Under the pieces are notes generated by a model. It saw only the letters and a program-made list of their open reading frames with translations. It did not search any database and had not been told where the DNA came from. This document shows positions 17,510-26,594 of a DNA stretch of 64,000 nt, piece by piece. Made by a program: the position numbers and the translations under genes. Source of the DNA: Pseudomonas viridiflava (GTDB taxonomy: Bacteria > Pseudomonadota > Gammaproteobacteria > Pseudomonadales > Pseudomonadaceae). The DNA is taken from positions 95,749 through 159,748 of the forward strand of contig NZ_RBTP01000069.1 in assembly GCF_003702045.1 (NCBI RefSeq), given 5' to 3'. The stretch's first letter is position 1, and each line of letters begins with the position of its first letter.

Positions 17510-18904
17510 ATGAGCACCGACAAGACCAACCAGTCCTGGGGCGGCCGCTTCAGTGAACCCGTCGACGCGTTCGTCGCGCGCTTCACCGCCTCCGTCACCT
17601 TCGATCAACGCCTGTACCGCCACGACATCATGGGCTCCATCGCCCACGCCACCATGCTGGCCAAGGTGGGCGTCCTGACTGACGTCGAGCGTGACACGAT
17701 CATCGACGGCCTGAACACCATTCAGACCGAGATCGAGGCGGGTACTTTCGAGTGGCGCGTCGATCTGGAAGACGTGCACATGAACATCGAAGCGCGCCTG
17801 ACCGATCGTATCGGCATCACCGGTAAAAAGCTGCACACCGGTCGCAGCCGCAACGATCAGGTGGCCACGGACATTCGCTTGTGGCTGCGCGATGAAATCG
17901 ACCTGATTTTGAGCGAAATCACGCGCTTGCAAAAAGGTTTGCTGGGCCAGGCAGAACGCGAAGCCGACACCATCATGCCGGGCTTTACCCATTTGCAGAC
18001 TGCGCAGCCGGTTACTTTTGGTCACCATATGCTGGCCTGGTTCGAGATGCTGAGCCGTGATTACGAGCGACTGGTGGATTGCCGCAAGCGCTTGAACCGC
18101 ATGCCATTGGGCAGCGCTGCACTGGCAGGCACCACCTACCCGATCGACCGCGAACTGACCTGCAAACTGCTGGGCTTCGACGCCGTGGGCGGCAACTCGC
18201 TGGATGGCGTGTCGGATCGCGACTTCGCCATCGAATTCTGCGCTGCTGCCTCTGTGGCGATGATGCACCTGTCCCGTTTTTCCGAAGAACTGGTGCTCTG
18301 GACCAGTGCGCAGTTTCAGTTCATCGATCTGCCAGACCGTTTCTGCACCGGCAGCTCGATCATGCCGCAAAAGAAAAACCCGGACGTTCCTGAGCTGGTC
18401 CGTGGCAAGACCGGTCGCGTATTCGGCGCTCTCATGGGCCTGCTGACATTGATGAAGGGCCAGCCGCTGGCTTACAACAAGGACAACCAGGAAGACAAGG
18501 AGCCGCTGTTCGACGCTGCCGACACCCTGCGCGACTCCCTGCGTGCGTTTGCCGACATGATCCCTGCGATCAAGCCTAAGCACGCCATCATGCGTGAAGC
18601 GGCCTTGCGTGGCTTCTCGACAGCGACCGATCTGGCGGACTACCTGGTTCGCCGTGGCCTGCCGTTCCGCGATTGCCACGAAATCGTCGGCCATGCGGTG
18701 AAGTACGGTGTGGATACCGGCAAGGACCTGGCTGAAATGAGCCTGGACGAACTGCGCCAGTTCAGCGATGAGATCGAACAGGATGTGTTTGCTGTGCTGA
18801 CCCTTGAAGGCTCGGTCAATGCACGCAACCACATCGGCGGCACCGCCCCGGAACAAGTACGCGCCGCAGTCGTTCGCGGACAGGAACTGCTGGCGGGTCG
18901 CTGA
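17510..18904 (+). CDS. argH: Argininosuccinate lyase
   Basis: A 464-residue cytosolic enzyme that splits argininosuccinate into arginine and fumarate. It begins MSTDKTNQSWGGRFSEP. The fumarase-superfamily signature GSSIMPQKKNPDVPEL is present, as are the TGRSRNDQVATD and GFTHLQTAQPV motifs. The length is standard. ATG 17510 is chosen from family alignment; the open frame extends upstream without conservation. It is a single gene divergent from algZ, with 134 bp between the starts. Confidence 0.98.
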   Translation: MSTDKTNQSWGGRFSEPVDAFVARFTASVTFDQRLYRHDIMGSIAHATMLAKVGVLTDVERDTIIDGLNTIQTEIEAGTFEWRVDLEDVHMNIEARLTDRIGITGKKLHTGRSRNDQVATDIRLWLRDEIDLILSEITRLQKGLLGQAEREADTIMPGFTHLQTAQPVTFGHHMLAWFEMLSRDYERLVDCRKRLNRMPLGSAALAGTTYPIDRELTCKLLGFDAVGGNSLDGVSDRDFAIEFCAAASVAMMHLSRFSEELVLWTSAQFQFIDLPDRFCTGSSIMPQKKNPDVPELVRGKTGRVFGALMGLLTLMKGQPLAYNKDNQEDKEPLFDAADTLRDSLRAFADMIPAIKPKHAIMREAALRGFSTATDLADYLVRRGLPFRDCHEIVGHAVKYGVDTGKDLAEMSLDELRQFSDEIEQDVFAVLTLEGSVNARNHIGGTAPEQVRAAVVRGQELLAGR

Positions 18905-18924
18905 TACTGGATTAAGGCCATCCC

Positions 18925-18962
18925 CTGTAGGAGCGGACCGCCCCCCCGGTCCGCTCCTACAG
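18925..18962. repeat. Perfect 16-bp inverted repeat, REP-like
   Basis: CTGTAGGAGCGGACCG (18925-18940) and its exact reverse complement (18947-18962) are separated by six Cs. The core TGTAGGAGCGGAC is a common Pseudomonas REP word. It lies between convergent argH and the GST gene and may also end transcription or stabilise mRNA. Confidence 0.8.
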
Positions 18963-19038
18963 CCGACATCGTGCCCGCGCCACATGCTTATCGCGACGTT
19001 GTGGTGAGCGCGGAGCACAATCTGGTGTTCAATCAGAG

Positions 19039-19713
19039 CTACCCTGCCTGACGCCCATCGGGCCTCACACGCGCCATGAATGCGGGCCAGTCGGCTTCTT
19101 TGTCTGCTGCGACTCGCTGCACATTCGGATTCATGGCCAGCCGCTCCAGCAAGGCTTGCGCCTTGGGCATGTCCCCCAGAAAATCCTCGTCAAACAACCG
19201 CTCGCCTACCTGCTGCGCGAGATCGATGCTGTACAGGAAATACACATCTGCCACGCTGAACCGCTCGCCCGCCACGTAAGGCGCAAAGCGGGCGCGCTGG
19301 GCCAGAGCGGCAATGCCTTTGACCAGATCACGACGGGCCTTGGCTTTCAGGTCAGGCGGCGTCGGCCTGCCGCCGAATATCACTTCGGCGTAGCACACCC
19401 GCGCAGGCAATTCGATGTACAGCTCGATTTCCTTGGCGATAGTCCACACCTGAGCGCGCGAGAACGCGTCAGCGGGCAGCAATGGCCGCTCCGGGCAGAT
19501 TTCCTCGATGTAGCGCAGAATGACATCCGTCTCACTGATGAAGCCTTCGGTCGTACCCAGCACCGGCACCTTGCCCCGTGCGCTGACCGCCAGCACATGA
19601 GGGCTCTGGCAACCGAACAGCGGCACTTCTTCGAATGGCATCTGCTTTTCCAAGAGCGCCAACTTGACCATATTGAAATAATTGCTTGATGCAAACCCGT
19701 AAAGCTTCAGCAT
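19039..19713 (-). CDS. Glutathione S-transferase family protein
   Basis: A 224-residue GST. The N-terminal thioredoxin-fold domain includes MLKLYGFASSNYFNMVKLAL, GKVPVL (cis-proline) and a TEGFISETDVILRYIEE segment with the Glu/Thr that bind glutathione gamma-glutamyl. The all-helical C-terminal domain has ERFSVADVYFLYSID, a typical N-capping/hydrophobic staple region. Substrate unknown. It is convergent with argH across a REP-like repeat and divergent from a small acidic protein gene. Confidence 0.88.
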   Translation of the reverse strand: MLKLYGFASSNYFNMVKLALLEKQMPFEEVPLFGCQSPHVLAVSARGKVPVLGTTEGFISETDVILRYIEEICPERPLLPADAFSRAQVWTIAKEIELYIELPARVCYAEVIFGGRPTPPDLKAKARRDLVKGIAALAQRARFAPYVAGERFSVADVYFLYSIDLAQQVGERLFDEDFLGDMPKAQALLERLAMNPNVQRVAADKEADWPAFMARVRPDGRQAG

Positions 19714-19789
19714 CGCTGGCCTCCCTGACCCTGCCTGTTAACGCCATTCGTCAACTCCCCGAAGCCTATCCATCTACGTTTCCCCACCC

Positions 19790-19809
19790 ATGACTTAAGT
19801 CATTTTTTT
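19790..19809. promoter_or_regulatory. ATGACTTAAGTCAT palindrome followed by a T-run
   Basis: A perfect 14-bp palindrome is followed directly by a run of seven Ts. It sits between the divergent GST gene and the small acidic protein gene. It could be an operator for a dimeric regulator or a weak terminator-like element (5-bp stem, TTAA loop). Confidence 0.35.
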
Positions 19810-19909
19810 GATGGTGAAAGACCCGTCCTACGCATCCTTTCTGCATATCCCACAAATGCCCTGATCCACAGAATCCGGTTAAACTGCCTGCCTTACTTGA
19901 GGAATCACC

Positions 19910-20185
19910 ATGACTGACGCCATCGACAACGACGAAGAAGAGTTCACCGCTTCGACCCTGATCGAAGCCATCGAAAACCAGATCGAAGCCGACAACCCGC
20001 CAGCGGCCAAGGCCACGTTAAACAAGCTGACACTGGTCGGTTACGAGCGTGAAGACATCCTTGAACTGATGGCTCACGTACTGGCCATCGAGATCGACGC
20101 CATGCTGGAGCAGGACCGCGCGTTCAACACCGATTGGTACGAAACCGCCCTGCGCGCACTGCCCGAGTTGCCGCCGGAAAAATAA
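19910..20185 (+). CDS. Small acidic conserved protein of unknown function
   Basis: A 91-residue, very acidic, predicted helical protein (MTDAIDNDEEEFTASTLIEA...) without a signal peptide or cysteine motif. The open frame, the ATG preceded by TTGAGGAATCACC (a GAGG ribosome binding site) and coding-like codon use support a real gene. I do not recognise a named family. It precedes a TIGR02647 gene on the same strand by 217 bp, so shared transcription is possible but not shown. Confidence 0.7.
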   Translation: MTDAIDNDEEEFTASTLIEAIENQIEADNPPAAKATLNKLTLVGYEREDILELMAHVLAIEIDAMLEQDRAFNTDWYETALRALPELPPEK

Positions 20186-20402
20186 CCGGCACGTTGCTTC
20201 AAACCGCTCAGATATATGCTGCAAATTCTCCAGACGCTGGACTACACTGCGAAAGCCCCGCTGCCGCTAAATCCTCCGGGGCTCTCACGCCAAGCCGGCT
20301 TCAGCGGTCATCCAGAACCGACGAGCGCAGCACGGACACGTCGATTCCAGAGCACACCCGCAGCCTGCGAGGTCGTACTACTACAAAAAGTCTGGAGCAC
20401 CT

Positions 20403-20651
20403 ATGTCGTATACCCCTGAGCTGGTTGCCGAACTGGAAATCCTTGCACTGTTCAATCTGGGCAATACCCAGGAAGGCCTGAAAGTCCATCACGTGGCGGC
20501 CCCCACAGCCATTGCAGCTGCAAAAAGACTCTTTGAAAAAGGCCTGACGACCCAGGTCGATGGCGGTTACCTCACAAGCCTGGGGCTTGAAGCCGCTGAA
20601 CACGCCCAGTCGTTACTGACCATTCTGAACGTATCCAAAGAAGCCGCCTGA
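20403..20651 (+). CDS. TIGR02647 family small protein
   Basis: An 82-residue protein. Its sequence MSYTPELVAELEILALFNL followed by NTQEGLKVH and a RLFEKGLTTQVDGGYLT...GLEAAEHAQ segment matches the TIGR02647 family of gammaproteobacteria. The pattern resembles a winged-helix fold, but function is unknown. CTGGAG lies 7 bases before the ATG. A good hairpin follows the stop. Confidence 0.8.
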   Translation: MSYTPELVAELEILALFNLGNTQEGLKVHHVAAPTAIAAAKRLFEKGLTTQVDGGYLTSLGLEAAEHAQSLLTILNVSKEAA

Positions 20652-20658
20652 GTGCCCC

Positions 20659-20695
20659 AAGGGCTTGCGCACAAAAAATAGCGTGGCAAGCCCTT
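20659..20695 (+). terminator. Hairpin downstream of the TIGR02647 gene
   Basis: AAGGGCTTGC (20659-20668) pairs perfectly with GCAAGCCCTT (20686-20695), followed by CATTTAT. It is likely the transcription end of the small-protein gene before cyaA. Confidence 0.6.
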
Positions 20696-20837
20696 CATTT
20701 ATCGCGGTACAGGCCGATATAAAAAATTGGCGCCAGAATAACAACCCGACCGAACCTGCCTTCTTTCGGCTGCAAATCTTCTTCGCCATCTTGCTCAGTT
20801 AATCCACGCCTGCACAGGCCAGATGCCTTGAGTTGTG

Positions 20838-23684
20838 ATGACGCGTAATCTTGAAATCCGCCCCGACCTGGATGAGGGTATCGACCGTAAGGTTCTCAGC
20901 CAGCTGCGTAACCGCTTCCTGACTCTCAATGACGGGCGGTACGCCCGTGCAATGGAAGGAATGTCGACGCGCCAGCAGACCGTCCTGACCCTGCTGCCGC
21001 TGTTCTTCCACGTCAATCACCCACTGTTGCCCGGTTACGTCTCCGGCACTACGCCTGCCGGTGTCTCCCATTACGAACCCGATGCGCAGGCACTGGCCGA
21101 AGCACAGCGGATGACACGCTCGTTTTCCTACAGGGTCCGACACGGCAATCCGCCCCAGCCGATTCACGGGCTGTTTCTGATGGGCAGCCTCGGCACGCTG
21201 GCACAGGCCGAGCAGAGCGACATGGACGTGTGGGTCTGCCATGACAGCGCGCTCGACGAAGAGGCCATCGCCGAGCTGCGTAAAAAATGCCAGGCGCTGG
21301 AAACCTGGGCCGCGACGATGGGCGCCGAGGCTCATTTCTTTTTGATCGACCCGGAACGTTTCAGGGCGGGTGATCGCGACACGCAACTCAGCTCCGAGGA
21401 CTGCGGCACAACCCAGCATTACCTGCTGCTGGACGAGTTTTACCGCACGGCCATCTGGCTGGCCGGGCGCACGCCGATGTGGTGGCTGGTGCCCGTCTAT
21501 GAAGAGCAGGGCTACGAGGCGTACACCCACACGCTGCTGTCCAAGCGATTCATTCGCGCAGACGAAGTCGTCGATCTTGGGCCGATGGCGCAAATCCCGC
21601 CTGCGGAATTCGTGGGGGCGGGCTTGTGGCAGTTGTTCAAGGGCATCGAGTCACCCTACAAATCCGTGCTCAAACTGCTGCTGATCGAGGTGTACTCAAG
21701 TGAACATCCCAGAGTCCAATGCCTGAGTCTGCGTTTCAAGCAGGCGGTGTTCGCCAATCAGCTGGACCTGGACGAGCTCGACCCTTACATGGTCGTGTAC
21801 CGACGCATCGAAGAACACTTGTTGGCCCGCAAAGAGGCCGAACGCCTGGAGCTGGTGAGGCGCAGCCTGTACCTGAAGGTCAACAAGAAGCTCACCGGCC
21901 CGGCCCGCCAACGCAGCAACAGTTGGCAGCGTCAGTTGCTGGAGCGTCTGACCCAGGAGTGGGGTTGGGATGATCGCCAACTGGCGCTGCTCGATAGCCG
22001 CAGCCAGTGGAAAGTGCGTCAGGTGGCGCATGAGCGTCGCGCACTGGTCAATGAGCTCAATTACAGCTATCGCTTCCAGACGCAGTTCGCCCGGTTGCAG
22101 AGCACCGCTGAAGCCCTCGACCCACGCGACCTGACCATTCTGGGGCGTCGCCTGTACGCAGCCTTCGAACGCAAGGCGGGCAAGGTCGAGTTCATTAACC
22201 CGGGCATCGCCCCGGATCTGGCCGAGGATACGCTGACGCTGGTGCATTCGCCCGACAAGCGCGAGCCCGGCAAACATCAGTGGGCGCTGTACAACGGCAA
22301 CCTCGGCATTCACGAACTGGCCAATTTTTCGCCGATCAAACGCAGCCGCGAGTTGCTTGAGCTGTTGGCGTGGTGTCATCGCAACAATGTGATCGACGCC
22401 ACCAGCCGCCTGGCGCTGCACCCTGGCACCAGCGACTTGAGCGAGTTCGAGCTGTTCAATCTGCTAAGCGCGCTGCGACATACCATTGAATTGCCGCTGC
22501 CCGAAGTCAGCGACGAAGCCTTGCTTCAGCCTAGTGAGCCCAAAGAAATACTGCTGCTGGTCAACGTCGGTATCGACCCGCTCAAGCATCACCGCGAGCT
22601 GAACATCCTGATGACCACGGAGCGAACCGACTCGCTCAGCTACGCCGGCGTTCGGGAAAACCTGGTGCTGACCTTGGATCAGGTCACGCTCAATACCTGG
22701 AATGAAACGCTGGTCACTCGTTACGACGGGCAGCATGCCCTCCTCGACTGCCTGAGCGAACTGCTTGGCAGCTTGCCGCAGGGTGCCAGTCAGCCGAAGA
22801 TCCATGTCCGCTGCTTCTGTCACAACCGTGCGCCGGCCATCGCGCAGCGGGTCGAAGAACTGGTCAGCACTGCGCGCCTGCTGCTCGCCCGACAGCTCAA
22901 TCACCGCTACCTGATTCAGGTGCAGCAGCAATATCACGTGCTGGAAATCGCGCCCGGCCGAGTGGGCCATGTGGTGGTCAACAGCCTGCCGGGGCTCTTC
23001 AAATACCTGGGCGAAGAACTGCCCCGGTACAGCCCGCTGCACCTGGATCCCCACGCACTGGACAGCCACGATCTGGCCTTGATTCTGCCGTTCGGGCAGC
23101 CGGAATGCATTCAAGTGTTCTACCGAATCAACGAGGCGGACGCGGACCTGTATGTGCTGGACGAGCACAATTCGCTCTGGCATCAGCGCCTGCCCTATCA
23201 CGATGAGCAGAGCCTGTTGATGCCACTGCAGCGCTTCTTCCATTCGCTGGTTTATCGCCGTGGCGCATCACTGCCGCTGGACGACCCCAGCGAGCCGGTT
23301 CTGCTGGAAACCCTGTACTACCAAGTGATGCCGTCCGGCACTTCACGCGCACGCCGCATCGAACCGCGCATGGCGCCCACTGCGGCGGACAAGCCGTTCT
23401 ATGACGTGCAGGCCATTATCGAGGAGTCGTCACCGGGGCAACTGAACGTCACGCTGTATTGCGATAACAGCGAGTTTTCCGAACTGGAATATGGCGATCA
23501 GTTGTACGACGCGGTGGCCAAGCAGATCCTCGGCAAGCGCCTGGAGCCCAAGCGCTATCGCTGCTACATCACCGACCTGGACCTGTCGGGCCTGCTCGAC
23601 GACGGGCACGGCCAGAGCATCCTGTTCCTGCGCCACAAGGCCGAACTGGAAAAGCTGCTCAATGAGGCGATGGAAGAGGCCTGA
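20838..23684 (+). CDS. cyaA: Class I adenylate cyclase
   Basis: A 948-residue class I adenylate cyclase making cAMP for Vfr/CRP-type regulation. The catalytic N-terminal half carries the class I signature GSLGTLAQAEQSDMDVWVCH near residues 113-132 and the GAEAHFFLIDPERFR segment. The C-terminal half is the regulatory domain, as in E. coli CyaA (848 residues); the length here is that of Pseudomonas enzymes. ATG 20838 and GTG 20835 are both possible starts. It is convergent with rnk. Confidence 0.95.
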   Translation: MTRNLEIRPDLDEGIDRKVLSQLRNRFLTLNDGRYARAMEGMSTRQQTVLTLLPLFFHVNHPLLPGYVSGTTPAGVSHYEPDAQALAEAQRMTRSFSYRVRHGNPPQPIHGLFLMGSLGTLAQAEQSDMDVWVCHDSALDEEAIAELRKKCQALETWAATMGAEAHFFLIDPERFRAGDRDTQLSSEDCGTTQHYLLLDEFYRTAIWLAGRTPMWWLVPVYEEQGYEAYTHTLLSKRFIRADEVVDLGPMAQIPPAEFVGAGLWQLFKGIESPYKSVLKLLLIEVYSSEHPRVQCLSLRFKQAVFANQLDLDELDPYMVVYRRIEEHLLARKEAERLELVRRSLYLKVNKKLTGPARQRSNSWQRQLLERLTQEWGWDDRQLALLDSRSQWKVRQVAHERRALVNELNYSYRFQTQFARLQSTAEALDPRDLTILGRRLYAAFERKAGKVEFINPGIAPDLAEDTLTLVHSPDKREPGKHQWALYNGNLGIHELANFSPIKRSRELLELLAWCHRNNVIDATSRLALHPGTSDLSEFELFNLLSALRHTIELPLPEVSDEALLQPSEPKEILLLVNVGIDPLKHHRELNILMTTERTDSLSYAGVRENLVLTLDQVTLNTWNETLVTRYDGQHALLDCLSELLGSLPQGASQPKIHVRCFCHNRAPAIAQRVEELVSTARLLLARQLNHRYLIQVQQQYHVLEIAPGRVGHVVVNSLPGLFKYLGEELPRYSPLHLDPHALDSHDLALILPFGQPECIQVFYRINEADADLYVLDEHNSLWHQRLPYHDEQSLLMPLQRFFHSLVYRRGASLPLDDPSEPVLLETLYYQVMPSGTSRARRIEPRMAPTAADKPFYDVQAIIEESSPGQLNVTLYCDNSEFSELEYGDQLYDAVAKQILGKRLEPKRYRCYITDLDLSGLLDDGHGQSILFLRHKAELEKLLNEAMEEA

Positions 23685-23738
23685 GGCTGAGGTCGTTGAG
23701 CCTGATCACTCCTCACGATTTGCGCAAGCCGACCCAAT

Positions 23739-23793
23739 GGGACGCAGAGCGTCCCGGGCTGCATGCCAACGCGGAGCATTTGGCACGATCACG
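23739..23793. repeat. Degenerate dispersed intergenic repeat, copy 1
   Basis: GGGACGC-AGA-GCGTCCC forms a perfect 7-bp hairpin (23739-23755). It is followed by an imperfect stem CCAACGCGGAGCATTTGG and then CACGATCAC. The arrangement recalls the abundant P. syringae intergenic repeat. Related sequence occurs near 50410, 52530 and 63841. It lies between convergent cyaA and rnk. Confidence 0.5.
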
Positions 23794-23833
23794 CTCGATT
23801 GTGTGGGTTGCAGGTTGCTTGATAAGAGGCAAC

Positions 23834-24241
23834 TTACTGATACTCGCCCGCCGCTTCCGGCTGATACTCGACCGCGAGCAGTGTCAGCTTGAGGGTCTTG
23901 CCGCCTGGGGCGGGCCAATCGATGTGTTGGCCGACCTGCAAGCCCAGCAGCGCCGAGCCCATTGGTGCCAGCACTGACACCGTCCCCTCAACACCCGCAT
24001 CCTGCGGATAAACCAGCGTGAGGTGGTAATCCTTGCCGCTGCTTTCTTCGCGGCAATGGACACGCGAGTTCATGGTCACCACACCGTCTGGCACTTCATC
24101 GTGGCCGACCACCTGTTCGGCACGATCCAGCTCGGCCTGCAACGCCTGAATGCCGGGGGTGGACTCGTCCATGCTGTCGATCAGATTCTCGAGACGTTGC
24201 ACGTCAAGCCGGGTGAGGATGAGTGAAGGGGCAGTGTTCAT
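23834..24241 (-). CDS. rnk: Nucleoside diphosphate kinase regulator Rnk
   Basis: A 135-residue GreA/B-like protein that binds RNA polymerase and influences nucleoside diphosphate kinase levels and, in P. aeruginosa, alginate production. It opens MNTAPSLILTRLDVQRLENL (short N-terminal coiled coil). It contains the C-terminal FKBP-like GreA_GreB domain with YPQDAGVEGTVSVLAPMGSALLGL. Length is that of E. coli Rnk. It lies downstream of a terminator that separates it from the cyaY fusion gene. Confidence 0.93.
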   Translation of the reverse strand: MNTAPSLILTRLDVQRLENLIDSMDESTPGIQALQAELDRAEQVVGHDEVPDGVVTMNSRVHCREESSGKDYHLTLVYPQDAGVEGTVSVLAPMGSALLGLQVGQHIDWPAPGGKTLKLTLLAVEYQPEAAGEYQ

Positions 24242-24279
24242 GGTCTGGGCAGACTCCTTTTTCCGCGCGTTATAAAAGC

Positions 24280-24307
24280 AAAACCCCGCCGAGCCGGGCG
24301 GGGTTTT
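24280..24307 (-). terminator. Rho-independent terminator after the cyaY fusion gene
   Basis: AAAACCCCGCC, loop GAGCCG, GGCGGGGTTTT is an 11-bp stem. On the minus strand it is followed by GCTTTTAT. It ends the cyaY-DUF1289 transcript before rnk. Confidence 0.85.
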
Positions 24308-24380
24308 GATAGGCCACTCTAAAAAGAGAAGCAGGTTCTGACACTAACACAGCGTAATAAATACACAACCCGACGAGACG

Positions 24381-24947
24381 TCAGCCAGCGGCCTGACCCG
24401 TTTGGGCCTGCGAACGGCGCCGATCGGCCTCATGGCGGATCTGGCGGCGGCGATCATCATCGGCCGAACGCCACTCGCGGATGTCTTCAACATGACGAAA
24501 ACACCCCAAGCAGACCTTTTGTTCATCCAGCCGACAGGTGCTGATGCACGGCGATGGCACGGCAGGACTGACATTGCTGAACAGCGGTTTGGGCGGCCTG
24601 ACCGCGGCAGGCTGAGGGTTCTGGCCGAAATCCAGCTCGATGCCAGCCTGATCAAGCGTCATGCGGGCAAGCATCTCGCTCAGCAGTTCATCGCTGGTGT
24701 CACAGACCCAACGACTTTCGACTTCGTCATAATCGAAGTGGAAACCGCCAGAGCGCGCCGCCAGCCAGAGCTGACGCAGTGGCTCCTGACGACTGAAGAT
24801 CAGTTGGGAGCCGTTTTCGAACTTGACGGTCAACACGCCGGCCGAGTTTTCAAGGTCCACGTCCAGACCACTCTCATCAAACACATCTTCCAGGTTTTGC
24901 TGGGTGGCATCGACCAGGTCATGGAAGCGGGCTTCGGTCAAACTCAT
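24381..24947 (-). CDS. cyaY: CyaY (frataxin) fused in frame to a DUF1289 cysteine domain
   Basis: A 188-residue protein with two recognisable parts. Residues 1-108 are bacterial frataxin (MSLTEARFHDLVDATQQNLE...), the iron donor/regulator for Fe-S cluster assembly, with an acidic first helix and the LRQLWLA and GGFHFDYDE motifs. There is no stop where CyaY normally ends (near ELDF, residue 107). The frame continues through a Pro-rich linker into a DUF1289 domain with Cys134, Cys138, Cys146 and Cys149. ATG 24947 has GAGGT upstream. In-frame Met92 and Met96 could in principle start a separate DUF1289 product. The two-domain reading is seen directly; function of the second domain is unknown. Confidence 0.85.
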   Translation of the reverse strand: MSLTEARFHDLVDATQQNLEDVFDESGLDVDLENSAGVLTVKFENGSQLIFSRQEPLRQLWLAARSGGFHFDYDEVESRWVCDTSDELLSEMLARMTLDQAGIELDFGQNPQPAAVRPPKPLFSNVSPAVPSPCISTCRLDEQKVCLGCFRHVEDIREWRSADDDRRRQIRHEADRRRSQAQTGQAAG

Positions 24948-25183
24948 TGCGGGAACCTCGAAAATGTCTACTGAAAGCGCAGTGGGGCAAGATACGGACG
25001 CCACCTGCCAAATGCAAAGCATACCCGTCATTGACCGCATCCGAACGCAATAATCCGGCGTATCCGGCCATTGCCTGCACAATCGCGTCAAAACCCCGCC
25101 AGACGGGAGGAGCCTCGCATAGGCAAGCCGCCGGGTGGTCGGTATACTCGGGCGCAATTAATGCTTTTACAAAGGATTTCGCC

Positions 25184-25333
25184 ATGAAGCGCCTGATCTC
25201 TTCGCTTGCTGCGCTCGTCGCGGTCGCTTGCCTTGTTACAGCCTGTGGTCAAAAAGGCCCGTTGTACCTGCCGGATGACACCAAGTCACCCGATGAACAA
25301 GCCAAATCGCACACGACGCACAAGCATCTTTAA
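25184..25333 (+). CDS. lppL: Small lipoprotein LppL
   Basis: A 49-residue lipoprotein encoded just before lysA in pseudomonads. A basic N-terminus and hydrophobic core (MKRLISSLAALVAVACLVTAC) end in lipobox LVTAC, with lipidation Cys21, then GQKGPLYLPDD and a short hydrophilic tail. AAAGGA precedes ATG 25184 at a good distance. The GQKGPLYLP segment is the hallmark of the YifL/LptM-type family, in which E. coli LptM aids LptD maturation. It is separated from lysA by 9 bp. Confidence 0.9.
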   Translation: MKRLISSLAALVAVACLVTACGQKGPLYLPDDTKSPDEQAKSHTTHKHL

Positions 25334-25342
25334 GGGAATCCC

Positions 25343-26590
25343 ATGGACGCTTTCAACTACCGCGACGGTGAGCTGTTCGCGGAAGGAGTAGCTTTGTCTG
25401 CCATTGCCGAACGTTTCGGCACGCCGACTTATGTCTACTCACGCGCTCATATCGAAGCGCAGTACCGCGCCTATACCGACGCGCTGGACGGCATGCCCCA
25501 CCTGGTGTGCTTCGCCGTCAAGGCCAACTCCAACCTGGGCGTACTCAATGTTCTGGCACGCCTCGGCGCGGGCTTCGACATCGTGTCCCGTGGCGAGCTG
25601 GAACGCGTCCTGGCAGCAGGCGGCAAGGCTGACAAGATCGTGTTTTCCGGCGTCGGCAAGACCCGTGAAGACATGCGTCGCGCTCTGGAAGTTGGCGTGC
25701 ACTGCTTTAACGTTGAGTCCACCGACGAACTGGAGCGCCTGCAGACCGTCGCCGCCGAGCTGAACGTGTGCGCACCGATCTCGCTGCGTGTAAACCCGGA
25801 CGTCGATGCGGGCACTCACCCGTACATTTCCACAGGCCTTAAAGAAAACAAGTTCGGCATTGCCATTGCAGACGCTGAAGACGTTTACGTGCGCGCCTCG
25901 CAGTTGCCGAACCTTGAAGTGATCGGCGTTGATTGCCACATCGGCTCGCAGCTGACCACGCTCGAACCGTTCATTGACGCACTGGATCGCTTGCTGGATC
26001 TGGTCGATCGTCTGGGCGATTGCGGCATTCACTTGCACCACATCGATCTGGGCGGCGGGCTGGGTGTTCGTTATCGCGATGAAGAGCCACCGATGGCAGC
26101 GGACTACATCAAGGCCGTGCGCGAGCGCCTGGCCGGTCGTGATCTGGGCCTGCTGTTCGAACCGGGGCGCTTCATCGTTGCCAACGCAGGCGTGCTTCTG
26201 ACCCGCGTTGAATACCTCAAGCACACCGAACACAAAGACTTCGCCATCGTCGATGCGGCCATGAACGACCTGATTCGTCCGGCGCTGTATCAGGCCTGGA
26301 TGGACGTCACGGCGGTGCGCCCGCGCGACGGTGCTGCACGCCCGTATGACATCGTTGGCCCGATCTGCGAAACCGGTGATTTCCTGGCCAAGGGCCGCGA
26401 GCTGGCACTGGCCGAAGGCGATCTGCTGGCCGTGCATTCGGCCGGAGCCTATGGTTTCGTGATGAGTTCGAATTACAACACGCGTGGTCGCGCTGCCGAA
26501 GTCCTGGTTGACGATACACACACCTTTGAAGTGCGTCGTCGGGAAACCGTGGCCGAGCTGTTCGCTGGCGAAAGCCTGTTGCCGGAGTAA
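25343..26590 (+). CDS. lysA: Diaminopimelate decarboxylase
   Basis: A 415-residue PLP enzyme that converts meso-diaminopimelate to L-lysine, the last step of the pathway. The PLP lysine is Lys60 in CFAVKANSN. HIGSQ, a glycine-rich LGGGLGV phosphate-binding loop, EPGRFIVANAG and the GPICETGDFLA (catalytic cysteine) and GAYGFVMSSNYN motifs are present. AAGGGA precedes the ATG. It is in the lppL-lysA-dapF-DUF484-xerC-HAD operon. Confidence 0.97.
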   Translation: MDAFNYRDGELFAEGVALSAIAERFGTPTYVYSRAHIEAQYRAYTDALDGMPHLVCFAVKANSNLGVLNVLARLGAGFDIVSRGELERVLAAGGKADKIVFSGVGKTREDMRRALEVGVHCFNVESTDELERLQTVAAELNVCAPISLRVNPDVDAGTHPYISTGLKENKFGIAIADAEDVYVRASQLPNLEVIGVDCHIGSQLTTLEPFIDALDRLLDLVDRLGDCGIHLHHIDLGGGLGVRYRDEEPPMAADYIKAVRERLAGRDLGLLFEPGRFIVANAGVLLTRVEYLKHTEHKDFAIVDAAMNDLIRPALYQAWMDVTAVRPRDGAARPYDIVGPICETGDFLAKGRELALAEGDLLAVHSAGAYGFVMSSNYNTRGRAAEVLVDDTHTFEVRRRETVAELFAGESLLPE

Positions 26591-26594
26591 TCCC

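Noticed and set aside
17357..19018. A 553-codon minus-strand frame
   Set aside because: It is antisense to argH, which has all catalytic motifs on the plus strand.
20254..20283. Hairpin AGCCCCG...CGGGGCT between two small genes
   Set aside because: The 7-bp stem has a 16-base loop and no T-run, so it is not called a terminator.
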